Source: Burkholderiaceae bacterium (GTDB lineage Bacteria; Pseudomonadota; Gammaproteobacteria; Burkholderiales; Burkholderiaceae). From it: DNA of 64,000 nt. Position numbers and translations under genes: made by a program. Positions 42,316-52,907 of this stretch are shown piece after piece. The notes beneath the pieces are model-generated. The model had not been told where the DNA came from. It did no database searches and worked only from the letters and a program-made list of their open reading frames with translations. The number at the start of each line of letters is the position of its first letter. Position 1 is the stretch's first letter. The stretch is from NCBI GenBank assembly GCA_947448695.1, contig CANFOL010000010.1:1-64000 (forward strand). Direction: 5' to 3'.

Positions 42316-42725
42316 CTCCAAAATTGATGTTGGATACGAATATCTGTATTTATTTAATGAAGAATCAATTACCAGATGTTGAGGAGCGCTTTCAAGATTT
42401 TTTTGTTGGAGAGATTGTCATTTCAGCAATTACTCTTGCTGAACTTGAGTTTGGTGTTAGCTTAAAGGGTAAGGAATTTGAAAAAAGAAATCGATTGGCT
42501 CTTTCTAGCTTATTAGAAGATATTCTTGTCGCGCCCTTTGATCATCAGGCAGCTAGGTCTTATGGGCCTCTAAGAGCAATTTATAAAGATCGTACAAGAG
42601 ATGCATTGGATAAATTAATTGCCTCTCATGCCGCTTCTTTGGGAGTAATTTTGGTGACTAATAATGAAAATGACTTCATGAATTTTCCAGGCTTAAAAGT
42701 AGAGAACTGGGTAAAAAAAATTTAA
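42312..42725 (+). CDS. vapC: VapC PIN-domain ribonuclease toxin
   Basis: MLDTNICIYLMKNQ...ISAITLAELEFGV...RDALDKLIASHAASLGVILVTNNENDFMNFPGLKVENW; ATGA overlap with vapB stop. Confidence 0.94.
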   Translation: MTPKLMLDTNICIYLMKNQLPDVEERFQDFFVGEIVISAITLAELEFGVSLKGKEFEKRNRLALSSLLEDILVAPFDHQAARSYGPLRAIYKDRTRDALDKLIASHAASLGVILVTNNENDFMNFPGLKVENWVKKI

Positions 42726-42736
42726 GATAGCTATAA

Positions 42737-43363
42737 CTAGTTTTTGGGCTTTAAAGCTGACTTTGGTCGAAACGCTTTGACAATAGCTTCATTTGTTTCG
42801 ATATAGGGTCCACCAATCAAATCAATACAGTAAGGAACAGCAGCGAAGATACCTGATGTCATTACTTTGCCATCGGCATCTTTGAGACCTTCTAAGGTTT
42901 CTGCAATGGCTTTTGGTTGTCCGGGTAAATTAATGATGAGGGCGGCATGATTGTCGATTTCACGAATGACGCCCACTTGACGAGAAAGTATGGCTGTTGG
43001 TACAAATTTTAAGCTGATTTGGCGCATTTGCTCACCAAAGCCGGGCATTTCACGGGTAGCGGCTGCAAGAGTAGCTTCTGGGGTTACATCGCGGCGACTA
43101 GGCCCAGTTCCACCAGTGGTTAATACCAGATCGCACTGCTCGACGTCGACTAGTTCTATGAGGGTTGAAGTAATGAGGTCTTGTTCATCCGCGATAAGTC
43201 TAGTGATGCAGGTAAATGGCGTGGTCAAAGCGCCAATTAACCACTTTTCAAGTGCAGGAATTCCTTGATCTTCATAGACCCCAATAGAGGCTCGGTCGGA
43301 GATAGAGACTAAGCCGATACGAATTTGAGTTGGATTTATAGTATTTTTCATAATGATTTTCAT
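42737..43363 (-). CDS. mog: Molybdopterin adenylyltransferase (MogA-like)
   Basis: RIGLVSISDRASIGVYEDQGIPALEKWL...CDLVLTTGGTGPSRRDVTPEATLA. Confidence 0.9.
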   Translation of the reverse strand: MKIIMKNTINPTQIRIGLVSISDRASIGVYEDQGIPALEKWLIGALTTPFTCITRLIADEQDLITSTLIELVDVEQCDLVLTTGGTGPSRRDVTPEATLAAATREMPGFGEQMRQISLKFVPTAILSRQVGVIREIDNHAALIINLPGQPKAIAETLEGLKDADGKVMTSGIFAAVPYCIDLIGGPYIETNEAIVKAFRPKSALKPKN

Positions 43364-43394
43364 AGTTGATACAAATAATCGCTATGATAAGGGA

Positions 43395-44759
43395 ATGACT
43401 ACTAATATTTTTACTTATTCCGCATTTGAGTTCCAAGAAATCATCAAAGATGCCCTCAGCCGTGCTAAATCGCTAGGGGCAACTGATGCTGCAGTTGAGG
43501 TATCAGAGGGCCATGGCCTCTCAGTATCCGTGCGACGAGGTGAAGTGGAGACGATTGAGCGCAGTGTTGATAAATCCTTAGGGATTAGCGTCTATATTGG
43601 ACAACAGCGTGGCAATGCAAGCACCAGTGATTTTTCTCCTGAGGCAATAGAGCGTACGATTCAAGCGGCCTATGATATTGCAAGATATACCGCTCCTGAC
43701 CCATTTTCTGGATTGGCTGAAGAAGAGATATTAGAAAAAAATCCTAAAGATTTAGACTTGTTTCATCCATGGGATTTATCCGTTGAAGATGCGATCGAAA
43801 TTGCCAAACGCGCAGAATCTGCAGCCTTTGCCGTGAGTCCTTTGATTACGAATAGCGATGGGGCGTCTATTGCGGCGAATCAAACCCATTTTCAGATGGG
43901 TACATCCCGTGGATTTTTAGCAGGGTATCCATTTTCTAGGCATTACATCTCCTGTGCCCCGATCGCAAGTGCATCACTTCGAAGGGGTGCACCCATGCAA
44001 CGCGATGATTGGTATTCCACGTCGCGTTTACCGCAAGAACTTGCTGATCCTGAAGCGATTGGTCGTTACGCTGCTCAGCGAGCCTTGTCAAGACTTGGAG
44101 CTAAGCCAATACCTACTCAAAAGTGTCCAGTGATTTTTGAAGCCCCGGTTGCTATTGGTTTACTCGGGGCATTTGTTCAGGCAATCTCGGGTGCTTCCTT
44201 ATACCGTCGCTCAAGTTTTTTACTAGACAGCCTTGGAAAACAGGTTTTTGCCGATCATATTCAGATTGATGAAGACCCACATCGCTTAAGACTGAGCGGG
44301 AGTACGCCATTTGATGATGAGGGAGTTAAGACACAAGCCCGACAAGTAGTTTCCTCAGGGGTTGTAAAAGGTTATTTTTTATCTACGTATTCAGCTCGCA
44401 AATTAGGGATGCAAACCACAGGAAATTCTGGGGGAGCACATCATTTGAAAATGATCAGTTCTAGAACCAAGCCGAGTGATGATTTATCTGGTTTAGCCAA
44501 AAAAATGGGGCGCGGACTTCTTGTCACTGAACTAATGGGGCAAGGTGTTAATTACGTCACGGGTGACTATTCTAGAGGAGCATTCGGTTATTGGGTCGAA
44601 AATGGCGAGATTCAATATCCCGTAGAAGAAATCACCATTGCGGGCAATCTCAAACAAATGTTTATGGACATTGAAGCCATTGGTTCTGATGTTTTGACAA
44701 GGGGTACCAAAGAGTGTGGATCTATGCTCATTCGTGAAATGATGATTGGTGGATCGTAA
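43395..44759 (+). CDS. pmbA: Metalloprotease PmbA (TldE)
   Basis: VEVSEGHGLSVSVRRGEVETIERSVDKSLGISVYIGQQRGNASTSD...GNSGGAHHLKM; ATG 43395 preferred. Confidence 0.92.
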   Translation: MTTNIFTYSAFEFQEIIKDALSRAKSLGATDAAVEVSEGHGLSVSVRRGEVETIERSVDKSLGISVYIGQQRGNASTSDFSPEAIERTIQAAYDIARYTAPDPFSGLAEEEILEKNPKDLDLFHPWDLSVEDAIEIAKRAESAAFAVSPLITNSDGASIAANQTHFQMGTSRGFLAGYPFSRHYISCAPIASASLRRGAPMQRDDWYSTSRLPQELADPEAIGRYAAQRALSRLGAKPIPTQKCPVIFEAPVAIGLLGAFVQAISGASLYRRSSFLLDSLGKQVFADHIQIDEDPHRLRLSGSTPFDDEGVKTQARQVVSSGVVKGYFLSTYSARKLGMQTTGNSGGAHHLKMISSRTKPSDDLSGLAKKMGRGLLVTELMGQGVNYVTGDYSRGAFGYWVENGEIQYPVEEITIAGNLKQMFMDIEAIGSDVLTRGTKECGSMLIREMMIGGS

Positions 44760-44833
44760 AAAATTACCAGAGGATTCATCCTCAAGAACTTACAAAAGCT
44801 ATTGAATTGTTGAAAAGATAAAAATTAGATTTT

Positions 44834-45337
44834 TTATTTTCGAGAGTAGGTAACAAAAGCAAATGCTGGAAATTCTTTTCCAGCATTTTTAGGATCTGGT
44901 TGTGCAGGATGTTCTTCAAAATGGCTGAGCCGCCAATCATCTTCCTCAAACTCTGGGAAGTGAGCATCTCCAACCACATCGATTTGAACTTCGGTAATCA
45001 TCATTTCATCTGCAAGCTCCAAGGCTTGTTCATAGACCTGAGCACCGCCAATAATAAATACCTGATCAGAGGTCTCACAGGCAGATAGAGCATCTTCAAG
45101 GCTAGAGAAAGTTTCGGCATCTTCGGCTGAGAATCCTGGAGTTCGACTGATGACGATATTTCTACGGTCGGGTAGGGGGCGCCCTAAAGACTCCCAAGTA
45201 TTCCTACCCATAATAATGGGGTGGCCAAGGGTAGCATTTTTGAAATGCTTAAGATCTGCAGGTAGGCGCCAAGGTAATTCATTATCACGTCCAATCACAC
45301 CTTGGGTGGAGCGTGCAACGATGATAATGATTTTCAT
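44834..45337 (-). CDS. folA: Dihydrofolate reductase
   Basis: MKIIIIVARSTQGVIGRDNELPWRLPADLKHFKNATLGHPIIMGRNTWESLGRPLPDRRNIVISR. Confidence 0.95.
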   Translation of the reverse strand: MKIIIIVARSTQGVIGRDNELPWRLPADLKHFKNATLGHPIIMGRNTWESLGRPLPDRRNIVISRTPGFSAEDAETFSSLEDALSACETSDQVFIIGGAQVYEQALELADEMMITEVQIDVVGDAHFPEFEEDDWRLSHFEEHPAQPDPKNAGKEFPAFAFVTYSRK

Positions 45338-45342
45338 GAAAA

Positions 45343-46137
45343 TTAAATGGCTACAGGAGCTTTGATAGCAGGATGACATTCATAGCCCACGACTTCAAAA
45401 TCCTCAAACTCATAATCAAAAATACTCGGGGGCTGACGTTTCAGGACTAGCTGAGGAAGTGGCAGTGGATTTCTGGTGAGTTGCAAATTGACTTGTTCAA
45501 GGTGATTCGAATATAAATGACAATCGCCCCCAGTCCAAACAAAATCACCCACTTCAAGACCAGTTTGTTGTGCCACCATATAGGTTAGTAAAGCGTAACT
45601 AGCGATATTAAAAGGAACTCCCAAGAAAATATCTGCACTGCGTTGATAGAGTTGGCAAGACAGTTTTCCATCGGCAACATAAAACTGGAAAAACGCATGA
45701 CATGGCGCTAAAGCCATTGACGGAATATCCGCCACATTCCAAGCAGAGACAATAATCCGACGAGAATCGGGAGTTGTTTTAATTTGTTCAATAATTTGAG
45801 TAATTTGATCGATGTGTGCACCGCTTGGTGTCGGCCAAGACCGCCATTGATAGCCATAAATAGGGCCTAATTCACCATCAGGCTTTGCCCATTCATTCCA
45901 AATGGAAACGCCACGCTCAGTTAACCAGTTATTATTGGTGCTTCCTTTGAGGAACCAAAGCAATTCATAGATGATAGATTTGAGATGGAGTTTTTTGGTA
46001 GTAACCATTGGGAAACCTTTGGCCAAATCAAAACGCATTTGGTGCCCAAAGACGGATAAAGTTCCGGTACCTGTTCGATCGGTTTTTTTGACGCCATGAT
46101 CGAGAACGTGGCGCATCAGATGTAAATAAGAATCCAT
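45343..46137 (-). CDS. thyA: Thymidylate synthase
   Basis: [38 protein letters not shown]...[43 protein letters not shown]. Confidence 0.98.
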   Translation of the reverse strand: MDSYLHLMRHVLDHGVKKTDRTGTGTLSVFGHQMRFDLAKGFPMVTTKKLHLKSIIYELLWFLKGSTNNNWLTERGVSIWNEWAKPDGELGPIYGYQWRSWPTPSGAHIDQITQIIEQIKTTPDSRRIIVSAWNVADIPSMALAPCHAFFQFYVADGKLSCQLYQRSADIFLGVPFNIASYALLTYMVAQQTGLEVGDFVWTGGDCHLYSNHLEQVNLQLTRNPLPLPQLVLKRQPPSIFDYEFEDFEVVGYECHPAIKAPVAI

Positions 46138-46174
46138 GGCTTATTTTAGGCGAAAACCAAAAACATGCGAATAT

Positions 46175-46891
46175 TTAGTGCGATTTTATTTCAGAACTTT
46201 TGTTTCTTGCCCGCATCCCAAGCCCTAGAATCAAGATTAGAGAGACTGCCATCAATAAAAATTCATTATAAGGATGAAGGATTTCATTAAACCAAGGATC
46301 TAGAAGTTTTTCATGACCAACCATCTTTACACCAGTAATGATGAGCACGGCGCCACCTACATAGATGAGCCAAGTATATTTTTGTAGAAGTCCCAAAACA
46401 AGTTGACTACCAAATACAACAATCGGGATACTAATGAGCAGACCAATGACTACCAAGTATATGTTGCCCTCAGACGCACCCGCAACGGCAAGAACATTGT
46501 CTACACCCATCACCGCATCGGCAATGATAATGGTACGCATTGCACCCCAAAAGGTGACTGACCCCGATTCTTCGTGATCATCGCCACTGTTGGTAATCAG
46601 TTGATAAGCAATATAGAGAAGGGCAAGACCGCCGATGGCACTTAGGCCAGGAATCTTTAGCAATTGCACAGCCAAAATGGTCATGACAGTACGAATCACA
46701 ATTGCACCAACCGAGCCCCACATAATTGCTTTGCGTTGTAAGTTGGTAGGGAGATTTTTAGTTGCTAGAGCAATTAGGATCGCATTATCACCTGCAAGAA
46801 CAAGGTCGATAATGATGATTGCAATTAAATTATCAATCAGGGCGGCGTATTCAGGAGACATACCTAAACCATACACCAGTTTGAATGACAA
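46175..46891 (-). CDS. TerC/YjbE-family integral membrane protein
   Basis: IIIDLVLAGDNAILIALATKNLP...IIADAVMGVDNVLAVAGASEGN. Confidence 0.9.
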   Translation of the reverse strand: MSFKLVYGLGMSPEYAALIDNLIAIIIIDLVLAGDNAILIALATKNLPTNLQRKAIMWGSVGAIVIRTVMTILAVQLLKIPGLSAIGGLALLYIAYQLITNSGDDHEESGSVTFWGAMRTIIIADAVMGVDNVLAVAGASEGNIYLVVIGLLISIPIVVFGSQLVLGLLQKYTWLIYVGGAVLIITGVKMVGHEKLLDPWFNEILHPYNEFLLMAVSLILILGLGMRARNKSSEIKSH

Positions 46892-46913
46892 TCAAGCCTA
46901 AAAACCTTAAAAC

Positions 46914-47981
46914 CTAGTCAAAAGTAGGGGTTTCGACGCCGAGTACTTTATGAAGTTTAGGAGATGTCGTTGTGTATTGTAGGTGTATTTTTTTATCGGG
47001 ATACATATATTCTTTAGCTGCAAAAGCCGCTAAAGCCGCTTCATGGAAACCGGATAAGATTAGTTTCTTTTTACCGGGATAGGTATTAATATCCCCGACA
47101 GCATAAATGCCTGGAATGTTCGTCGCGAATTTTTCTGTATCGACTAGGAGTTGTTTACGCTCCATAACGAGCCCCCAATCTGCAATCGGACCGAGTTTAG
47201 GGGAGAGGCCAAAAAAGACCAAAAGCATATCAAGAGGTATTCTACGAGTAACACCATCTGCACCGGTTACTTTGATTTCAGAAAGAGTGGAGCCTTTTTC
47301 TTCAAAGCCGGTAATTTGACCTACTTCGAATTGCATTTCGTGCTCAGAGCAAAGCCCTCGCATTTTTGCAATCGACGCGGGAGCAGCTTTAAAGCCATCA
47401 CGACGGTGAATCAAAATCACACTTTCAGCTTTGCCAACGAAGTTAAGAGCCCAATCCAACGCGGAATCCCCACCCCCACAAATCACGATATTTTTACCAA
47501 AGAATACTTCGGGATTTTTTACGTAGTAAAAGAGTTGTTTGTTTTCAAATTGTGCGATACCTTCAACTTTAATAGTGCGCGGTTGGAACGAGCCCACACC
47601 TGCAGCAATGAAGATAGTTTTAGTTAAAAATCGAGTATCTTTAGATGTAACGACCAAGAACCTACCATCATCTTGTTGTTTAACTTCGACCACTTCCTGA
47701 CCTAGATGGAAGCTTGGTTTAAAAGGCTCGATTTGTTTTAATAAATTATTGGTCAGTTCTTGACCTGTGCAAACAGGCACAGCAGGAATATCGTAAATAG
47801 GTTTGTCAGGGTAGAGCTCTACACATTGTCCACCGACAACGGGCAAAGAATCAATAACATGTGCGCTGATTTCTAAAAGGCCGAGTTCGAAAACCTGAAA
47901 AAGTCCAACAGGGCCAGCACCAACAATAACTGCTTCAGTTTCAATGATGGATGTTAAAGGTGAAGAGTGTAAATCTAGCAC
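46914..47981 (-). CDS. Ferredoxin--NADP+ reductase, thioredoxin-reductase-like type
   Basis: [52 protein letters not shown]...[33 protein letters not shown]. Confidence 0.88.
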   Translation of the reverse strand: MLDLHSSPLTSIIETEAVIVGAGPVGLFQVFELGLLEISAHVIDSLPVVGGQCVELYPDKPIYDIPAVPVCTGQELTNNLLKQIEPFKPSFHLGQEVVEVKQQDDGRFLVVTSKDTRFLTKTIFIAAGVGSFQPRTIKVEGIAQFENKQLFYYVKNPEVFFGKNIVICGGGDSALDWALNFVGKAESVILIHRRDGFKAAPASIAKMRGLCSEHEMQFEVGQITGFEEKGSTLSEIKVTGADGVTRRIPLDMLLVFFGLSPKLGPIADWGLVMERKQLLVDTEKFATNIPGIYAVGDINTYPGKKKLILSGFHEAALAAFAAKEYMYPDKKIHLQYTTTSPKLHKVLGVETPTFD

Positions 47982-48014
47982 CGAAAACTCCTAAAAAAAT
48001 ATGCTTGGAAAAAA

Positions 48015-48338
48015 TTAGCGAACGAGTTGATCGAGCTTATTTTTAACGTCTTTCCATTCTTCAGCATCTGGTAGAGAGTCTTTTGATTTAGTAATCGATT
48101 TCCATGAACGCGATAGTTCAGTATTTAGTGAGATAAAGTGCTGTTGATCACCTGGAACATCATCCTCAGCGTAAATCGCATTCACTGGGCACTCAGGGAC
48201 ACAAACAGCACAATCGATGCACTCGCTAGGATCAATGACTAAGAAGTTAGGGCCTTCGCGAAAGCAATCCACGGGGCACACATCGACACAATCGGTGTAT
48301 TTACATTTAATGCAAGATTCTGTAACAACGTAAGTCAT
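48015..48338 (-). CDS. fdxA: 7Fe ferredoxin (FdxA-like)
   Basis: [62 protein letters not shown]. Confidence 0.93.
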   Translation of the reverse strand: MTYVVTESCIKCKYTDCVDVCPVDCFREGPNFLVIDPSECIDCAVCVPECPVNAIYAEDDVPGDQQHFISLNTELSRSWKSITKSKDSLPDAEEWKDVKNKLDQLVR

Positions 48339-48502
48339 GATGTAATAAAGTTAAGCATTGAAAAGTTTATTTTACCGTATAAATTACTTCATTTTCATTC
48401 ACTTAGATAGATTAATTACCTTTTCAGTAAATAATCACATATTTTTGAAGTCATTATTGCTTCCACTACAATGAATTTTTAGCCGTTTTTGGAGAAAAGT
48501 GT

Positions 48503-49492
48503 ATGGCCTCAAGTATGTCAAAACCGAAGATTTTTGTAGCAAGACAGATTTTTCCAGAGGGTTTGGAGCGGTTAAGGGCGATTGCGGAAGTCGATTACAA
48601 CGATCAGTCAGTCCCATTAAGTCCGGTGGATTTGTCATTACGCTTAGCACATGTTGACGGAGCATTGGTGACCGGTAGTGAAAAAATAGATGCTCAAACC
48701 TTGAGCCAGGCGCATCGTTTAAAAATAGTCTCCAATATAGCTGTGGGTTTTAATAACTTTGATATTCAATTACTGACAGAAAAAAACATCTTAGCCACCA
48801 ATACTCCAGAAGTATTAACTGATACCACCGCGGATATGGGGTTTCTATTACTGATGGCGGCTGCTAGACGACTTTCTGAGGGTGAGCATTGGTTACGCGC
48901 AGGTCACTGGCAGAACTGGTCTTTAGGTGGCATGATGGGTATGGATATTCATCATTCCACGATAGGGGTTATGGGAATGGGGCGGATTGGACAAGCGATT
49001 GCAAAACGAGCTTTAGCTTTTGGAATGACGGTTATTTACTATAACCGTCGGCAACTTCCGAAGGAGATAGAGAAAGAGTGTCAAGCCACTTACGTGACCA
49101 AAGAAGAGTTATTAAAAACTGCTGACCATGTGATGTTGGTCATGCCTTATGTGCCAGAAAACCATCACTTTATTGGTGAAAAAGAACTTGCCTTGATGAA
49201 GTCTACTGCAACCTTGGTGAATATTGCTAGAGGTGGAATTGTGGATGAGAATGCGTTAATTCATGCTCTAAAAAATCAGATTATTTTCTCTGCTGGTTTG
49301 GATGTTTATGAAGGGGAGCCCAATATTCACCCGGGATTATTAGAAGTGCCTAACATTGTATTAGCGCCACATATAGGTAGTGCTACCCAAAAAACCCGTC
49401 TTGCGATGATGCATTTAGCCATTGATAATTTGATCGCGGGTCTCAATCACCAGCAACCGCCAAATTTGATTAATACTGATTTATGGAAATAG
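48503..49492 (+). CDS. D-2-hydroxyacid dehydrogenase (glyoxylate/hydroxypyruvate reductase-like)
   Basis: NIAVGFNNFDIQLLTEKNILATNTPEVLTDTTADMGFLLLMAAARR...GVMGMGRIGQAIAKRALAFGM...NIARGGIVDENALI. Confidence 0.92.
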   Translation: MASSMSKPKIFVARQIFPEGLERLRAIAEVDYNDQSVPLSPVDLSLRLAHVDGALVTGSEKIDAQTLSQAHRLKIVSNIAVGFNNFDIQLLTEKNILATNTPEVLTDTTADMGFLLLMAAARRLSEGEHWLRAGHWQNWSLGGMMGMDIHHSTIGVMGMGRIGQAIAKRALAFGMTVIYYNRRQLPKEIEKECQATYVTKEELLKTADHVMLVMPYVPENHHFIGEKELALMKSTATLVNIARGGIVDENALIHALKNQIIFSAGLDVYEGEPNIHPGLLEVPNIVLAPHIGSATQKTRLAMMHLAIDNLIAGLNHQQPPNLINTDLWK

Positions 49493-49507
49493 GAAAATCG
49501 TAAAGAT

Positions 49508-49792
49508 TTAGTGGTCTTCGGGTATTTCTTTGAGATCCAGTTCGATGCCACCGAATTTTGCAGCGACCCAGTTGTAGACTTTACAGGCCAGCCATAAGAC
49601 TGCAAAGCCTAAAACAACGTTCAGAAATACACCATATAAGACTACGAATAAGGGTATTTCACCATAGCGAAGGTAGGCATCAATAAAAAATAAGCCAATG
49701 ACTGGAAGTGAGAAACACATATAAACCAATACAAGCGTTTTGGCTGTGTGCATTGGATCTACGGATATGATTTCTCTCTTACTGCTTGTCAT
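49508..49792 (-). CDS. Hypothetical small membrane protein
   Basis: 94 aa, two hydrophobic segments; no family recognised. Confidence 0.6.
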   Translation of the reverse strand: MTSSKREIISVDPMHTAKTLVLVYMCFSLPVIGLFFIDAYLRYGEIPLFVVLYGVFLNVVLGFAVLWLACKVYNWVAAKFGGIELDLKEIPEDH

Positions 49793-49838
49793 AAAGAAGC
49801 GTTTCTGTAATTAATAATATTAAAAAAAAATAATTATA

Positions 49839-51167
49839 TTAGATTAAACAATTTATCACAGAGATATCTACCAGTTCACCATGAGATATTTGTGATTGAG
49901 TTGCTAATAGAGTAATCAGGCAGTCTGCTTCACTCATTGAGCGAAGAATTCCAGAACCTTGATGACCATGTGGCTTCACCCAAAGGTCGCCAGATGGATC
50001 ACGACTTAAAATGCCACGAATAAATTCAGTGCGGCCAGGCTTTTTGGTAAAAATACCATCGAACTTGGCACGAAATACATTTGGAGTATGGTTGGCACCG
50101 CTCATGTAGAGCAGGATATCTTGCACAAACTGATAAAAAGTCACCATGACAGCAACTGGATTACCTGGTAAACCAAATAAAACGGCTGATGAATCTGTTG
50201 TATTGATTTTGCCGAAGGCCATTGGGCGTCCGGGTTTGATGGCTAGAGTCCAAAAAGCAACATCGCCTAGATCTTGCATGATTTTTTTTGTAAAGTCGGC
50301 CTCACCAACCGAAACACCACCTGAGGTAATAATTGCATCGGCTTGATTTGCTGCTGTTGAGAATACTTTTTGCAGCGCAATCGGATCATCGCGGACAATA
50401 CCCAAATCGATTAATTGCACACCTAATTGAGTGAGCATACCTAGAAGAGTATAGCGATTGCTATCAAATAAAGCACCTTCACGAATCTCCTGTCCCAGAG
50501 GAGTCACCTCATCTCCTGTTGAAAAGTAGGCTACGGTAATCCGTTTTTTGACCTTGACAGTAGCAAAGCCCATCGAGGCAATTAAACCAAGATCGCTCGG
50601 TCGAAGAATTCGTCCGGGGTGTAAAACCTCATCACCTAAACGAATATCTTCACCTTGCAATCGAAGGTTGTCACCTGCTGCAATTTTTGAAGCATCAAAT
50701 GTAATTCCATGGGGATTGACTGTTGCCAATTCTTGTGGGATGACTGTGTCGCAACAAGACGGCATGATTGCGCCAGTCATAATGCGCACACAGTGACTAT
50801 GAGGATCAAATTGATTGAGTAACTCTTGTTGTCTCGCTTGCCCAGCCATTTGTTTGCCGATGACAGTAAGTTCAACCCTAGATCGCTTGGTTAAGATTGC
50901 TGAGGAGAAAGCATAGCCATCCATGGCGGAATTATTTGCTGCAGGTACATTCATGATTGCGATGATTGGATCTGCAAGAACTCGTCCTAAAGACTCCTCG
51001 AGGGGAATGGTTTCACCACCTAAATTGATACGAAAATCATGCGTGTAGGAGCGCATAAACTCTTTTGCAACATCGATTTGTAGTGCTTTTGGATTAAAAA
51101 GATCACCACCTTGTTGCGTTCGCCATTGTTCTTGAAATTGAGTTGTATCAGGAAAAGATGGTTTCAC
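49839..51167 (-). CDS. moeA: Molybdopterin molybdenumtransferase
   Basis: LGRVLADPIIAIMNVPAANNSAMDGYAF...RIMTGAIMPSCCDTVI...DAIITSGGVSVGEADF...FGLPGNPVAVMVTF. Confidence 0.94.
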   Translation of the reverse strand: MKPSFPDTTQFQEQWRTQQGGDLFNPKALQIDVAKEFMRSYTHDFRINLGGETIPLEESLGRVLADPIIAIMNVPAANNSAMDGYAFSSAILTKRSRVELTVIGKQMAGQARQQELLNQFDPHSHCVRIMTGAIMPSCCDTVIPQELATVNPHGITFDASKIAAGDNLRLQGEDIRLGDEVLHPGRILRPSDLGLIASMGFATVKVKKRITVAYFSTGDEVTPLGQEIREGALFDSNRYTLLGMLTQLGVQLIDLGIVRDDPIALQKVFSTAANQADAIITSGGVSVGEADFTKKIMQDLGDVAFWTLAIKPGRPMAFGKINTTDSSAVLFGLPGNPVAVMVTFYQFVQDILLYMSGANHTPNVFRAKFDGIFTKKPGRTEFIRGILSRDPSGDLWVKPHGHQGSGILRSMSEADCLITLLATQSQISHGELVDISVINCLI

Positions 51168-51763
51168 GACATCAAGCTTTCGATCTTGAGGAGGTCTTCA
51201 GGAGTATTTATATTTGCAAAAGCAGATTCATCAGGAAAAAGTACCTCAACATAATTGAGTTGATGAAACCAACGATCGATTTTACGTTCACCTTGATCTA
51301 AAAAATGACTGAGATGATCTTTTAAACCATTTCGTATTAAACAAAAAACAGATTGACTTTGTTGACTGATGGTGTTTTTTGTGACCGCATAACTAACATC
51401 GGCTTGTTGGGATTGTAGGCTGATAAACAAACGCTCTACAAGATCTTTGGGAAACAATGGGGAGTCACATGGCACAATTGCTAAATAAGGGGCTTTGCAG
51501 TGACTCAGGCCTACATGAAAACCTGCTAGTGGACCAGAAAAATCCAAGTAAGTATCTGCATAGACGGCATAGTTTGACTGTGCATATTGCCCTTGATTGC
51601 GATTCGCATTGAGCATCAAAGAGCCGACTTGGGGAGCGAGTCGTTCAATACTGTGTTCAAACAGCGCTTGTTTTTTGAGCTCAATAAGACCTTTATCTTG
51701 ACCGCCCATTCTTTGGGCCTTACCACCACATAAAATCAAACCTTCAATCAATGATTTATCCAT
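51164..51763 (-). CDS. mobA: Molybdenum cofactor guanylyltransferase
   Basis: IEGLILCGGKAQRMGGQDKGLIELKKQALFEHSIERL...AIVPCDSPLFPKDLV. Confidence 0.93.
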   Translation of the reverse strand: MDKSLIEGLILCGGKAQRMGGQDKGLIELKKQALFEHSIERLAPQVGSLMLNANRNQGQYAQSNYAVYADTYLDFSGPLAGFHVGLSHCKAPYLAIVPCDSPLFPKDLVERLFISLQSQQADVSYAVTKNTISQQSQSVFCLIRNGLKDHLSHFLDQGERKIDRWFHQLNYVEVLFPDESAFANINTPEDLLKIESLMS

Positions 51764-51768
51764 GATTT

Positions 51769-52887
51769 TTATCCCCCTATATAGGACATTTCAACTTTGG
51801 GGTGATAGATTTTACCTTGCTGAATTTCGGTGCGTAGTTCGGAATAGCGATCATTTCGAGAGCGCCAAATCTGAGCAATGGCATTCGAGATTGCTAGGTC
51901 ATTCGCATTTGAGCGAAGTAAGGCTTTTAAATCATAGCCTTGATTGGCAAATAGGCAGAGGAATAGTTTACCCTCCATCGAAATTCTAGCGCGTGTACAG
52001 GTATGACAAAAGGTTTCGGTGACACTGGATATGACGCCAATTTCACCACTACCATCGGACATTTTCCAACGTTGCGCGACTTCACCGGGGTAGTCGGGGT
52101 CAATCGGAATTAATGGGTATTGATTTTGAATCTTTTCAATCACCTGACGGGATGGCAGCACTTCATTCATTTGCCAGCCATTCGTGTTACCGACATCCAT
52201 GTATTCGATGAAGCGAACGATGACCCCCGTATTTCTGAAGTGTTTGATCATCGGTAATATTTCGTGATCATTGACACCTTTTTTCACGACCATATTAACT
52301 TTGACAGATTCGAATCCAACTTGTACTGCAGCCTCAATACTGTCTAAAACATCTCTGACCGCAAAGTCAACATCATTCATTTTCCGAAAGCTGACATCAT
52401 CGATACCATCCAAACTAACAGTAATACGTTTTAAGCCTGAATCTTTAAGAGCTTGAACTTTCTTTTTAAGGAGACTTCCATTGGTTGTTAGTGTCAGATC
52501 AATCGGAGTTTGTTCCAGAGTTTGTAATGGAGACAACATCCTAACAAGATTTTCGATCCCTTTACGAAGAAGGGGTTCTCCACCAGTAAGTCGAATTTTT
52601 TTGACCCCATGAGCAATGAATATTTGAGAAAGACGTGTAATTTCCTCAAAGCTCAATAATTCTTTTTGACCGAGGTAGTTGTAGTCACTTGTAAAAATCT
52701 CTTTCGGCATGCAGTAGGGGCAACGAAAATTACATCGATCCGTTACTGAGATCCTTAAGTCATGAAGTAATCTACTGCGGGAGTCTTGTAAGACTCCCGT
52801 GGGTTGATTTAAAACAGATGGTAGAGGTGCATTGGTCGTTTGACTTTGGAGGGCATCCAAAGCAGAGATTGGGATGATTTTTTTCAT
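51769..52887 (-). CDS. moaA: GTP 3',8-cyclase MoaA
   Basis: [22 protein letters not shown]...[22 protein letters not shown]...[21 protein letters not shown]. Confidence 0.96.
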   Translation of the reverse strand: MKKIIPISALDALQSQTTNAPLPSVLNQPTGVLQDSRSRLLHDLRISVTDRCNFRCPYCMPKEIFTSDYNYLGQKELLSFEEITRLSQIFIAHGVKKIRLTGGEPLLRKGIENLVRMLSPLQTLEQTPIDLTLTTNGSLLKKKVQALKDSGLKRITVSLDGIDDVSFRKMNDVDFAVRDVLDSIEAAVQVGFESVKVNMVVKKGVNDHEILPMIKHFRNTGVIVRFIEYMDVGNTNGWQMNEVLPSRQVIEKIQNQYPLIPIDPDYPGEVAQRWKMSDGSGEIGVISSVTETFCHTCTRARISMEGKLFLCLFANQGYDLKALLRSNANDLAISNAIAQIWRSRNDRYSELRTEIQQGKIYHPKVEMSYIGG

Positions 52888-52907
52888 TCCAATATCAAAC
52901 TTATGCG

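Noticed and set aside
47151-47627. 158-aa plus-strand ORF antisense to ferredoxin-NADP reductase
   Set aside because: Shadow ORF; composition and lack of any recognisable motif argue against coding.
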